From Sphingomonas sp. PP-CC-1A-547 (GTDB taxonomy: Bacteria; Pseudomonadota; Alphaproteobacteria; Sphingomonadales; Sphingomonadaceae): a stretch of DNA of 64,000 nt. Numbering within the stretch: the stretch's first letter is position 1; every line of letters starts with the position of its first letter. The stretch spans positions 842,161 through 906,160 of the forward strand of contig NZ_RAPZ01000010.1 of the NCBI RefSeq assembly GCF_003610375.1. The letters run 5' to 3'. A model generated the notes under the pieces. That model saw only the letters and a list, made by a program, of their open reading frames with translations. It had not been told where the DNA came from and made no database searches. Positions 8,339 through 17,573 of this stretch are shown here, in pieces. The position numbers and the translations under genes are program-made.

Positions 8339-10957
8339 TCAGGCGACGGGAACCGCGCCAAGATAGGACATCGGTACCGGGATGGTCGCCAGTACCAGCT
8401 TCTGGAGCACCATGTTGTCGTCCAGCCGCCAGATCTTGATCGTATGACGGCCGCTAGCAACGTCACCAAGGCCTGTCGACACTCGTACGCCATTGTCACG
8501 CACCGCATCCGCCCAGCGCGCCTTGGCAATATTGTCCGTATCGCCTCCGGTAGGCTCGAGCACCGCGCGCAGGACTTGAACCGCACCGCCGTCGATCGAC
8601 ACGCCGATCCGCGATCCGTCATGACCGAACGTGTCGAGCGTCGGTACGAGGTACAGCGTCACGGTCGCCGGTCCCGCCTTCGCCACGGTGACGTCGTATT
8701 CCAGACAGACGCCGTCACTCGCCAGCGTTGCCGGTCGACCTTGCGGCATCGCGATCATCGCACCTGCCGTACGACCCAGATGCGGGATCGTCGTCCAGCG
8801 CAGCCCCTTGCCGTCGCGTGCCCGACTGAACGCGGGTGCTTCGAGGGCAACGATACCGGCCTGCGTCGCGGGCGTCGGAACGAAGATCGGCTGCTGCCGG
8901 CGCTTTGCTTCGGGCGTATCGGCGCCGACCCGGACGATGCTCGGCATGGTCTGTTTGGTGGGATCGTTCCAGATGACATAGCTCATATGGACCTGCGCCA
9001 TCATGCCGTCCCACTTGCCGCCGTTGATACTGTGGTACCGCTGCGTCAGTTCGCCGTCGCGCCGGAAAGCGGTTTCGACCTGATCGGCAAAATAATTGGC
9101 GCGGGCGTCGTTCTTCGCCGCCAGCAGCCGGTTCCACGCGGTGCCGTAATACATCCGGTACAGGTTCGCGACGGCTGCCACGGGAAACTCGACCAACTGG
9201 TAATAGGCGTCGCGCTGATCCGGCCGCAGCGTGGCGCGAACCGTAAGCATCCGTGCCTCCAGCGCGTCCCACTGCGCAACCATCGCGCCGAACTCGCCGC
9301 CATCGAGGCCCTTGGGATTGACTCCGCCTAGCGGGAAGCTGTCCTGGTCGATCAGTTCGGGCTTTCGGCGTGCGACATACTGGCTGTACTGAGTAACGAT
9401 CTCGCCGATCGCGCGCGCCTGGTCCGGGCCGAACGTCGCCGTCGCCCATGCGCGCGGATAGTCGGCAACCGCGGCTGGGGTCATCGCATCCGGGTTCCAG
9501 GCCTGCGCCAGGAAGAACCCCAGCGGATATTCCATCGGCTTGATATCGCCGACGTTGACGATCCAGATCTGCGCCGCACCACGCCGGTACGCGAGGTCCA
9601 TCTGCTGCCAGGTCTTCTCGATCTGGTTGGTGTTGATCCACTTGTAGTTGCGTGGACCGCCGACATAATCGAAGTGATAATAGATGCCGTACCCACCTTT
9701 GCGCGCCGGTGCGGCGGGATCGGGCAGGCGCCGGATCTGGCCCCAGTTGTCGTCCGAGAACAGCAACGTGACGTCGTCCGGCACCTTCATGCCGTGGTCG
9801 TAATAATCCTGTACTTCCTTGTAGAGCGCCCAGACCTGCGGCGTGTCGGTCGCCGGTTTGCCGGTGACGTCGGCGATGATCTGACGCTGGTCGGCGACGA
9901 CGCGTTCGAGCAGCCCGGTCGCGGTGCCCTCGGCCATCGCCTCGTCGCCGTCTCCGCGCATGCCGACGGTCACGACGGAGTCGTAATGCTGGCCGCCGCC
10001 CTTCGCCATCATGCGCTCGATCCCGCCGCGCCAGAATTTCCGCAGGTTGGCGCCGTTCTTGTCGTAATCCCACGCACCGCCGGTGACGCCGCCATCTTCG
10101 TGACGATGCCATTCGGCCTGCGCGCGTAGCATCGGCTCGTGGTGCGAATTGCTCATCACCACGCCCATCGCGTCGGCCAGCACCATGCTCGCGGGGTCGT
10201 CATCCGCGAACGCCTTGCCCCACATGGCGGGCCACAGATAATTGCCCTTCATCCGTAGCAGCAGTTCGAAGACGTGCACGTACATCGCTGCGTTCACGCC
10301 GCCGAACGCCTTCTTCGCCCAGCCGCTGAGGCAAGGATCCTCGTCGTTGATGAAGAACCCGCGATAGCGGACCTTGGGCTGGTCGCGCCTGGAGCCCGCA
10401 GGGATCAGCACGTCGCGCTGACGACGGACGGGCACGTCCGCGAACCAGTGCCACGGCGAAACGCCGATCCGCTCGGATACGTCATAGGTACCGAACACCG
10501 CGCCCCGCCGGTCCGACCCGACGATCACCAGCGCGCGCGACACGCCCGGCATCGGGTCGTCGACGACGATCTGCCGAAACGCTTCCCATTCGCCGTGCAG
10601 GTCGGCGGCGGCTATCTTGCCGGCCGCCACGAGACGATCGATGACCGCGCTGTGGCCAAGGACGCCAATGATGACCACCGGCCCCTGCGCAACGCCGCTC
10701 GCGCCATCGGTCAGTCGCGCAGCGGTGCCGCTGACCCTCTCCAAATCGGCCGTGAAATTGGTCGCGACATGCCGAACCGCGCTGTCGGCGTCGGCATCGA
10801 TCATGACGGCTGCCGGAATGCCCTTTTCGATCAAGGCAAACGCGGTCCGCGGGTCGGGCGCCGCATGTGCCTCGACAGCGAGCAAAGGCAGCGTCGCGAG
10901 CGCAGCGCCGCAAGCGGCACCACCCATCAGCGTACGGCGTGATACGGCCTGTGACAT
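8339..10957 (-). CDS. GH115 xylan alpha-1,2-glucuronidase
   Basis: An 872-residue exported enzyme expected to remove (4-O-methyl-)glucuronic acid from xylan or large xylo-oligosaccharides. The N-terminus is a Tat signal (SRRTLMGG, then a hydrophobic stretch ending near VEAHA). GH115 hallmarks include YRGFFINDEDPCLSGWAKKA, LLLRMKGNYLWPAMW, SNSHHEPMLRAQAEW, SDDNWGQIRRLP and YHFDYVGGPRNYKWINT. The C-terminal portion is a beta-rich accessory domain. The start at 10957 puts the twin-arginine at the N-terminus; six extra codons are possible upstream. It lies between the TonB receptor and the UxuR-like regulator on the same strand. The family assignment is firm. Confidence 0.93.
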   Translation of the reverse strand: MSQAVSRRTLMGGAACGAALATLPLLAVEAHAAPDPRTAFALIEKGIPAAVMIDADADSAVRHVATNFTADLERVSGTAARLTDGASGVAQGPVVIIGVLGHSAVIDRLVAAGKIAAADLHGEWEAFRQIVVDDPMPGVSRALVIVGSDRRGAVFGTYDVSERIGVSPWHWFADVPVRRQRDVLIPAGSRRDQPKVRYRGFFINDEDPCLSGWAKKAFGGVNAAMYVHVFELLLRMKGNYLWPAMWGKAFADDDPASMVLADAMGVVMSNSHHEPMLRAQAEWHRHEDGGVTGGAWDYDKNGANLRKFWRGGIERMMAKGGGQHYDSVVTVGMRGDGDEAMAEGTATGLLERVVADQRQIIADVTGKPATDTPQVWALYKEVQDYYDHGMKVPDDVTLLFSDDNWGQIRRLPDPAAPARKGGYGIYYHFDYVGGPRNYKWINTNQIEKTWQQMDLAYRRGAAQIWIVNVGDIKPMEYPLGFFLAQAWNPDAMTPAAVADYPRAWATATFGPDQARAIGEIVTQYSQYVARRKPELIDQDSFPLGGVNPKGLDGGEFGAMVAQWDALEARMLTVRATLRPDQRDAYYQLVEFPVAAVANLYRMYYGTAWNRLLAAKNDARANYFADQVETAFRRDGELTQRYHSINGGKWDGMMAQVHMSYVIWNDPTKQTMPSIVRVGADTPEAKRRQQPIFVPTPATQAGIVALEAPAFSRARDGKGLRWTTIPHLGRTAGAMIAMPQGRPATLASDGVCLEYDVTVAKAGPATVTLYLVPTLDTFGHDGSRIGVSIDGGAVQVLRAVLEPTGGDTDNIAKARWADAVRDNGVRVSTGLGDVASGRHTIKIWRLDDNMVLQKLVLATIPVPMSYLGAVPVA

Positions 10958-11178
10958 CGTCGTCTCTCCTGTCATGAGCAGTCGAACAGCCCCATGGAGA
11001 ACCCGCTGACTGCGCTTGGCGGACCTCGCACCGGTTATCCGTAGCCCGACCGCGCCCCCGTCGGGTCTTCCCTGCGAAATCTCGCCGGCCTGCGCTAGTA
11101 TCGTCGAACCGATCTTGCCGATCGTCGGTCGGCTGGTGCGATAGTAGACCCGGTCGCGACCACGTCTTGAGCAAAATA

Positions 11179-11213
11179 CCGACGGTGCGGTCGCATCACG
11201 ACCGCACCGTCGG
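11179..11213 (-). terminator. Rho-independent terminator of the TonB receptor gene
   Basis: A perfect 15-bp GC-rich stem (arms 11179-11193 and 11199-11213) with loop CATCA. On the minus strand TATTTT follows. It starts 6 bases after the receptor stop codon. Confidence 0.8.
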
Positions 11214-11218
11214 GTCTA

Positions 11219-14200
11219 CTAGAAGGTCCCGCGCAGACCGACCAGGAACTGACGACCCGGCTTGTACTGCGTGAAGGTCGCATTCTCGAACTGGAAGTAC
11301 GACCGCAACGTTGCATTGGTGAAGTTGGCAACGTTCACTGTCAGCTGAGGTGCGCCAGCAAAACCGAAGATCTTGTCCAGATCGAACGACGACGAGAAGT
11401 CGTAGGTCGTATAATCCGTGCCGAACAATGCCGCTGCCGGAATGCCGTTCTGCGCCGCACCGCTGTTCTGCGAGCCCTCGCGCGAGGTGGTCGACACCCG
11501 CAGCATCACGCCGTGCTTTTCGTAATAGCCCGTGATGTTGTAGGTAAACGGCGCCACGCCGAACGCGGTTGCCGCACCCTTGCTGGTCTGATCGACGACC
11601 GTCGCATTGGCGTTGAAGCCGAACCCGGTGATGCCGATATTCTTGGTCAGGAAGTCGAGTGGCTGGACCCACTGGAATTCGAGCCCGTTGATGGTCAGCT
11701 TGTCCGCCACGTTGACCTGCGACGTGACCTGGACCTGCGCGGTGCCGGGGCCGCCGCGCGAGTTGATCGCGATCTGCTGCGTCGGGTTCAGCGTGTCGTA
11801 GGTGATCCCGTATTGCGACAGGTTCGAGAACGGAACCGTGCTGATCGCAGTGTTCGTAAAGCCCTTGATCGACTTGCGGAACGCATTGAAGCTGACCACG
11901 CCTTCGCGGCCGGTATAATATTCGAAGCCCAGATCGATGTTCGTCGACATGTACGGCTCGAGCGCCGGGTTGCCGATCGACGCCTGATCCGCCGATGGCG
12001 CGCCGAAGTTCACGCCCGGCAACTGCGCCGACGGGTCGGGACGCGTCATGGTACGCGATCCGGCAACGCGGACTACCGCGTGCTCGCTGACGTCGTAGGC
12101 GAAGGTCGCTGCGGGCAGCCACTTCGAATAGACGTTGCGCGTCGACACGATGCTGACGAGGTTCGGATAGCGGCTACCGTCCGGCAACGCGACGCCGGTC
12201 GCGGTCGTATTGCGGGGATCAGGCAACGAGACGCGCCCCGTGATCGTCTGGATCGTATTGACGTAGCGCACGCCGACGTTGAACCGCAGCATGTTGCCGC
12301 CAAGGTCCTGCTCGCCGTTCACCGTGGCGAACGCGGACTTCACCACTTCGCGAATGCCGCCGCCGCTTGCGCCCGTGGTGGACGCACCGCTTTCCGGCGA
12401 GTTGTCGTGGTAGAAGTCATAGTTGGTTGCGGCTGCGAACTTTGGCCAGTCGACCGTCACGAAACCGGCCGGCCCTGGTGTCAGGTAGCTTGGGGCCGCC
12501 GAGTTGGGAACGAGCGAGCCACCATAGGTCACCGGGCCAGTCATGCCCGCGGTCGATCCGGTGCCGAAGCCCGGATAGGTCGGGTAGCCGGCTGGGATAA
12601 CGCCCGGCGCATTCAGGCCTTCGCACGGCGGCTGCGAATTCGGCGAGGCGACGAACACGCTGGGATTATTGCCGCAGACCGCGTTCTGGTACGCCTGGCT
12701 GTTGTCGTTGCTGCTGATCCGGCGCGACACGTCGTCGAACGCGCCGCCGATCTTCAGGTTGAGGGCCGGCTTGCCCCAGGTCAGGTCGCCGCGCGCGCCC
12801 TTGCTCTTGTTGAGCCGGCGTTCGTCGGAGATGTTGACGCGGCTGCCGGGATTCCAGCCGAAATTCGCCGGATCGTTCAGGTCCAGCGCGCTCTGGATCA
12901 TCGGGATGCCGCTGCCGTCGTTCGAATAGGTCACGGTGTTGCCGACACCCAGCGGGGTCGTCAGGCCGACCGACGGGTTCTCGCGATGGAAGGTCGAGCG
13001 CGCGTAATTGCCCTGCAGGTTCAGCTTGAGCGTGTCGGAGATTTCCCACTCGCCGCCGGGGTTGATGCTGAAAAGCTTCGTCGTCTCGGTGTACGGGCGG
13101 AATTCGTTGAAGAACTGCGCGTTGGCGAACGTCCCGCCGGTGACGACGCAGCCGATCGTGCAGTCGGCCTTGTCGAACGTCAGGTTGGTCGGGATGATCG
13201 CGCCGTTGCGGACGATCCACGCCATGTTCTCACGCGTCAGGTCGTTCTTCTTGTAGCCGTACAGGCCATCCACGTAGAAGTGCAGCGTATCGGACGGCTG
13301 CCATTCCGCACTGACGATCGCGTTGATACGGTCACGCGGACCGCGAATGCTGGTCGAACGCCCAAGCCGCGGCAGCAATGCGTTGTCGATCTGCTGGATC
13401 GTCGCACCCGGGTTGTTCGCGAGCAGGAACGCGCTGGTGATCGGCGTACCAGCTACCAGCCCTGCACCAGCGCCGACAGGCACCACGGTCGGGATCGTCC
13501 AGTTGCCGCCACCCGTCGTGTTGCAGCCCGAAGCAGCACCGCACTGCGCGGCCGTCAGCGCCGGATTGGTATAGCCAATCGTCTCGAATCCGCGCGTGTC
13601 GGTGAAAAGGCGCTGGGCAGACACGCCTGCGAGGATACCGACCTTGTCACCGCGCCAGCTGCCGATCAACGACCCGCGGGCACCGATCCGGTCCTCGGGC
13701 GACTGCTTCGTCCCTTGTACGTTGTAGGCGAGGAACGAGGTCGCGCGATCGAACGGCCGCGCCGAACGGAGATCGATGTTACCTGCCGCACCACCTTCGA
13801 GCAGGTCCGCGGTATAGCTCTTGTTGACCGTCAGCTTGGTGAACAGGTCGGTCGGGAAAAAGCTCAAATCGACCGAGCGATCGGTACCCTGCGCATCGGT
13901 CGCGCCCGACGACGCCACCGCGATCGTCGCGCCGTTGAGCGTGACGTTCGTGAAGTTCGATCCGAGGCCGCGGATCGCGACGTTCGTGCCTTCGCCGGTC
14001 ACGTCGCGCGTGATGGTGATGCCGGGGATGCGGTTGAAGGATTCGGCGATGTTGGTGTCGGGAAACTTGCCGATGTCTTCGGCGAAGATCGAATCCGTGA
14101 AACCGGTTGCCGCGCGCTTCGCGTTCGTCGACTTGGCCAGGCTCGAACGATAGCCGGTAACGACGATGTCGCCGCTGTCGGCCGCATCGATCGTGCCCGG

Positions 14201-14416
14201 GGTCTGGTCGGAGTCCGGCAGGGCCGCGGCTGGCGACGCGGCAGGCGCGGTCGGCCCAGCGGTGGCGGGCGCGGCACCTTGCGACGCGGCTGGTGCCGGG
14301 TCCTGCGTCGGCGGAATGGTCTGCGCCGCCGCAACGGTCGACGACAGCGCTACCATCGTTGTCGCGCACAAGAGCGCAGCGCGCGTAAGACGAGGGGCCA
14401 TTTTGAAAGGCGTCAT
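11219..14416 (-). CDS. TonB-dependent receptor (xylo-oligosaccharide uptake predicted)
   Basis: A 1065-residue outer-membrane receptor. It has a signal peptide (ending VAAAQ, near residue 31), a Pro/Ala-rich spacer, the TonB box DIVVTGYRSS near residue 83, and a plug domain with IGKFPDTNIAESFNRIPGITI and NVAIRGLGSNFTNVTLNG. A long 22-strand barrel follows and ends in a terminal Phe. It belongs to the large receptors that take up oligosaccharides in Xanthomonas, Caulobacter and sphingomonads. The neighbouring GH115, GH43 and xylAB genes suggest decorated xylo-oligosaccharides as substrate. Three TAnCGnTA-type sites upstream suggest LacI-family control. Confidence 0.9.
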   Translation of the reverse strand: MTPFKMAPRLTRAALLCATTMVALSSTVAAAQTIPPTQDPAPAASQGAAPATAGPTAPAASPAAALPDSDQTPGTIDAADSGDIVVTGYRSSLAKSTNAKRAATGFTDSIFAEDIGKFPDTNIAESFNRIPGITITRDVTGEGTNVAIRGLGSNFTNVTLNGATIAVASSGATDAQGTDRSVDLSFFPTDLFTKLTVNKSYTADLLEGGAAGNIDLRSARPFDRATSFLAYNVQGTKQSPEDRIGARGSLIGSWRGDKVGILAGVSAQRLFTDTRGFETIGYTNPALTAAQCGAASGCNTTGGGNWTIPTVVPVGAGAGLVAGTPITSAFLLANNPGATIQQIDNALLPRLGRSTSIRGPRDRINAIVSAEWQPSDTLHFYVDGLYGYKKNDLTRENMAWIVRNGAIIPTNLTFDKADCTIGCVVTGGTFANAQFFNEFRPYTETTKLFSINPGGEWEISDTLKLNLQGNYARSTFHRENPSVGLTTPLGVGNTVTYSNDGSGIPMIQSALDLNDPANFGWNPGSRVNISDERRLNKSKGARGDLTWGKPALNLKIGGAFDDVSRRISSNDNSQAYQNAVCGNNPSVFVASPNSQPPCEGLNAPGVIPAGYPTYPGFGTGSTAGMTGPVTYGGSLVPNSAAPSYLTPGPAGFVTVDWPKFAAATNYDFYHDNSPESGASTTGASGGGIREVVKSAFATVNGEQDLGGNMLRFNVGVRYVNTIQTITGRVSLPDPRNTTATGVALPDGSRYPNLVSIVSTRNVYSKWLPAATFAYDVSEHAVVRVAGSRTMTRPDPSAQLPGVNFGAPSADQASIGNPALEPYMSTNIDLGFEYYTGREGVVSFNAFRKSIKGFTNTAISTVPFSNLSQYGITYDTLNPTQQIAINSRGGPGTAQVQVTSQVNVADKLTINGLEFQWVQPLDFLTKNIGITGFGFNANATVVDQTSKGAATAFGVAPFTYNITGYYEKHGVMLRVSTTSREGSQNSGAAQNGIPAAALFGTDYTTYDFSSSFDLDKIFGFAGAPQLTVNVANFTNATLRSYFQFENATFTQYKPGRQFLVGLRGTF

Positions 14417-14568
14417 GTTCAGGATCCTCTTGGAACCTCGCTGTCCGACTGGCGGCAGGAAGCGTCTCGTTGTTATGAAAGCTTGAAAAACGTCAGGTGC
14501 CGGGCGCTAGGTACTGCGCGACGTACTCCACCGGCTCGACCAACTGGTCGACGGGCATGCGACATCAA

Positions 14569-14658
14569 TAGCGTTAAAAGCCATCCCCATTCCTCGTCAC
14601 GCCCGTCTATGCGGGTCCGTTGATAGCGCTATCTCAACGCTATTGGTCGACGAGTCAA
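14569..14658 (-). promoter_or_regulatory. LacI-type operators upstream of the TonB receptor
   Basis: The palindrome GATAGCGCTATC is at 14622-14633. TAGCGTTA at 14569-14576 matches the TAnCGnTA pattern. An imperfect CAACGCTA is at 14635-14642. A minus-strand TTGACT (14658-14653) lies 17 bases before GAGATA, so the operators would overlap the promoter. The core matches the site before the GH43-xylB-xylA operon. Confidence 0.55.
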
Positions 14659-14925
14659 GATGGTTCGGTTAGGCCAATATTACGGGTCGGCTCTACCGGT
14701 TTGAGATCTAGGATGGTCTCATCGGCTTTTCAGCGAGTTGAGCAGTATTATGGCCGCCGAACTCGCATCGTTATCCCGTAGCGAAATCACAAATCGCTTC
14801 CGTCGTCGGTCTGCGGACGAAGCGTCATAGAGAACGGCTCAGTCCAATCGGGGCACATCCGTCAGACAGCCGTCGTTCAATAGCGAGATCACGCGATCGC
14901 TACCGGTACACAAGGCGCTGAACCC
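14659..14925. other. Gene-free stretch between TonB receptor promoter and dienelactone hydrolase gene
   Basis: About 270 bp of relatively AT-richer DNA without a credible frame, terminator or repeat. The preceding 150 bp up to the receptor start holds the operators listed separately. Confidence 0.4.
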
Positions 14926-15678
14926 TCAGTCGGAGGCAGACAGAACCCGCTGGAACAATGCGAACATCCACCCGGTCGCCTGCGCGAACAGCGCCGCGTC
15001 GTACCGTGGTCCCTCGTCGCGCAGGAACGCGTGCGCGGCGTTGACCTCATGCCATTCATAGCGCGCACCGACCTCTTCCAGGCGTGCGCGGATGAGTGCC
15101 CGGCCGGCAAACGGCACATGCGGATCGGCGCGACCGAAGACGAACAGCGTCTCCGCCTTCAGGTCCGCCATCCGCGCGAGGCTGTCGTCATCCTTGCCGA
15201 GCCCGAGCGATCCCGCATGGATATCGGTCGGATAAAAGCATGCCGCCGCCAGCACGCGCGGATCTAGCGCGGCGCGGTACGCCAGATGCCCGCCCAGGCA
15301 CACGCCCACCGTCGCGAGCCGCCCCGTACAGGCCGCGTGCCCGGCCAAAAAATCCAGCCCGGCGGTCGCATCGGCATCGAACGCCGCAACCGGCTTGGCG
15401 ATCTTCAAGGCGTTACCGCGATCCGTACCGGCGGTGTCGTACGCCAGCACGGTCCCGGGCGCTTCATACTCGTGATACACCTCGGGAACCGCGACACAGT
15501 AGCCGTGCCCCGCGATATACGCCGCCAGTCGCCGGATCGGCGCGGTCACCTGATAGATTTCCGAGAACAGCAAAACTCCGGGAAACCGCCCCTCGATCGC
15601 CGGGCGAAACACATGGACCCGCATCACGCCGCCATCGGACGAGGGCAGGTCGACGAATTCGTCGCTGGAGATGATCAT
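14926..15678 (-). CDS. Dienelactone hydrolase family protein
   Basis: A 250-residue alpha/beta hydrolase. The nucleophile is Cys127 in VGVCLGG, as in true dienelactone hydrolases, rather than the Ser of most esterases. Asp185 (GRADPHVP) and His216 (NAAHAF) complete the triad. There is no signal peptide, so it is cytoplasmic. Family members hydrolyse dienelactone or related cyclic or acyl esters. No ring-cleavage genes are nearby, so the substrate is unknown and a link to xylan-derived esters is only a guess. It is transcribed divergently from the metal-efflux operon. Confidence 0.88.
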   Translation of the reverse strand: MIISSDEFVDLPSSDGGVMRVHVFRPAIEGRFPGVLLFSEIYQVTAPIRRLAAYIAGHGYCVAVPEVYHEYEAPGTVLAYDTAGTDRGNALKIAKPVAAFDADATAGLDFLAGHAACTGRLATVGVCLGGHLAYRAALDPRVLAAACFYPTDIHAGSLGLGKDDDSLARMADLKAETLFVFGRADPHVPFAGRALIRARLEEVGARYEWHEVNAAHAFLRDEGPRYDAALFAQATGWMFALFQRVLSASD

Positions 15679-15922
15679 GGCACGGTATCCCGATAGAGCT
15701 GCCCAGCCGCGCTACCGCATCGCCGGGGCTCGTTCACGGGAAATTCGGCGTACGCCGCCAATGCACGCGGCCAGTGTCGATGCCTCGATCGGAATTTGGC
15801 GAGATGGGTCCGGTCGATACCGGCCATGCCACGCATCTGGTGTCAAGGCGTAACGCCTGCTCCGCCACCGCTTCACCACGATGCCCGTTACAGCAGCGCG
15901 AGCATCTGCTATTCGGTCGGCG

Positions 15923-16255
15923 ATGCGTAGGCTCCTGCCCTTCCTTGCCTGTCTGATGCTCGTGCTGACCACTTGGGTCGGGGTGGCGCATGCGGCCGAG
16001 GTTGGCGGTTGCATCGAGACCAGCCAGTACGAAGCTGCTTTGCATATCGACAGCGATGGCGATCAGGTCGCGGCCGATGCCGACAAGGGCTATCCGCATC
16101 ATCACGGCAGCTGCCACGCGCACCATAAGAGCGCGCCGGACTCCGACGCATTGGACGGCATAACCGGTCCAACCGGCGCCACGCTCGCGTCCTCCAACGG
16201 CGCGGCGCTGGTCGGCCGGAACGCCGACACCGCGCTGAGACCGCCCCGGGCCTGA
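15923..16255 (+). CDS. Small His-rich exported protein preceding czcCBA
   Basis: An approximately 110-residue protein. It has a strong signal peptide (MRRLLPFLACLMLVLTTWVG, cleavage after AHA) and then a short mature part with a metal-binding-looking cluster, GYPHHHGSCHAHHK, containing six His and one Cys. I recognise no named family. Proteins of this type precede RND metal-efflux operons in related bacteria, and here it lies 55 bases before czcC on the same strand. A periplasmic metal-buffering or metal-delivery role is inferred from the His cluster and context. The start at 15923 is chosen because it opens the signal peptide; an earlier in-frame ATG at 15881 would bury it. Confidence 0.7.
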   Translation: MRRLLPFLACLMLVLTTWVGVAHAAEVGGCIETSQYEAALHIDSDGDQVAADADKGYPHHHGSCHAHHKSAPDSDALDGITGPTGATLASSNGAALVGRNADTALRPPRA

Positions 16256-16310
16256 CACGTCGATCGGGTGCGCCGTGCGCGCCTGCGTCTACTTCGTCAG
16301 GAGCATTCCC

Positions 16311-17573
16311 ATGCATCGTATTTTCGCGGCTATCGTGGCCGCAGGCGCCTGCGCATCGTCGCTGCAGGCCCAGACCCGTCCGCCGGTTTTAGCGGAACCG
16401 GTCCTTACGCTCGCCGACGCGCTTGGCCGCGCCGGCGCGATATCGCCTTTCCAGGACGCCGCGTCCGCCGGCGTTCGAGCGGCCGAGGCGCAGCGCAGGG
16501 TCGCGGCGCTTCGGCCGAACCCGTCGATCGTCGCCGAGACCGAGAACGTCGCGGGGTCCGGGATCTATCGCGGCCTGCGCTCGTCCGAAACGACGCTGGG
16601 GTTGGCGCTGCCCCTGGAACGCGGCGGCAAGCGGCAGGCCCGGATGGCACTTGCCGACGCGCAGATCGGCCGCGCAGGTATCGCAGCAGAGATTGCGCGC
16701 GCCGACCTCCGACTGCGGGTCACTCAGGCGTATGTCGTCGGGGTGGCCGCGCAACGTCGTGTAGCGGTCGCGCGCGATCAAGTCGGGATTGCCGCCGAAG
16801 TGCTTCGCGCCGCCAAGGTGCGGGTGCAGGCAGGGCGCGCCTCACCGCTTGAGGAACAGCGCGCAGACGTAGCGCGCCTTGCCGCCGGGGGCGCCTTGGA
16901 ACGTGCGGACCGTTCAGCCACCGTCGCCGCGACGAACCTTGCCCGGCTTATTGGAATGCCGGTCGGCTCGCTCGATGATTCCTGGTTCCAGCTAGTGGAC
17001 GCGCTCGGCCCCCTCCAGCCATCCCGTTCGACGAGCACACTCATCGCCGCGGCAGCCCGCGCGGATCTCGACACCGCGACCGCGCAGGTGCGGCTTGCGC
17101 GAAGCCAGCGGGTGCCGGACCTGACGCTCAGCGCTAGCGCTCGTCGGCTAGAGCAAACCAACGACACTGCCGCCGTCTTTGGCGTCTCGATCCCGCTGAC
17201 CGTTTTCAACGGCGGCCGATCGGCTATCGCCGTCGTCGATGCGCAGCGCGACCAGTCGGACGCGCTCCGCCGCGTGGCATTGCTCGATGCCGAGCAGGAC
17301 ATCGCCACCACGCAGGCTGAGGCGGCAAACGCCGCGACGACTGCGCGCAACGCGACCGGGCCAGCGCTCACAGCCGCCTTGGAAGCCGCGCGGATCGCGC
17401 GCATCGGTTACCGCGAAGGCAAGTTCGGGCAGCTCGACCTGCTCGACGCGGAGCGGACGCTTCTCGACACACGGACGGCCGCGATCGACGCGCTTGCCGC
17501 CTATCACGACGCACGTGCGCGCCTCGAACGGCTGACTGCCGAAGCGCCGATTGCCAGGGACACCGACCGATGA
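16311..17573 (+). CDS. czcC: RND efflux outer-membrane factor (CzcC-like)
   Basis: A 420-residue TolC/CzcC-type outer-membrane channel subunit. The signal peptide begins MHRIFAAIVAAGACASSLQA. Two internal repeats of long Ala/Arg-rich helices follow, with the usual motifs SGIYRGLRSSETTLGLALPLERGGKR and IGYREGKFGQLDLLDAERTLL. The CAGGAG site before 16311 fixes the start. It overlaps czcB by 4 bases (ATGA), so the three subunits are co-translated. Confidence 0.9.
   Translation: MHRIFAAIVAAGACASSLQAQTRPPVLAEPVLTLADALGRAGAISPFQDAASAGVRAAEAQRRVAALRPNPSIVAETENVAGSGIYRGLRSSETTLGLALPLERGGKRQARMALADAQIGRAGIAAEIARADLRLRVTQAYVVGVAAQRRVAVARDQVGIAAEVLRAAKVRVQAGRASPLEEQRADVARLAAGGALERADRSATVAATNLARLIGMPVGSLDDSWFQLVDALGPLQPSRSTSTLIAAAARADLDTATAQVRLARSQRVPDLTLSASARRLEQTNDTAAVFGVSIPLTVFNGGRSAIAVVDAQRDQSDALRRVALLDAEQDIATTQAEAANAATTARNATGPALTAALEAARIARIGYREGKFGQLDLLDAERTLLDTRTAAIDALAAYHDARARLERLTAEAPIARDTDR

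Noticed and set aside
11513..14623. 1036-codon open frame on the plus strand opposite the TonB receptor
   Set aside because: No domain or signal; Arg/Asp/His-rich translation typical of antisense frames in high-GC DNA. The minus strand has a full receptor with signal peptide, TonB box and terminal Phe.
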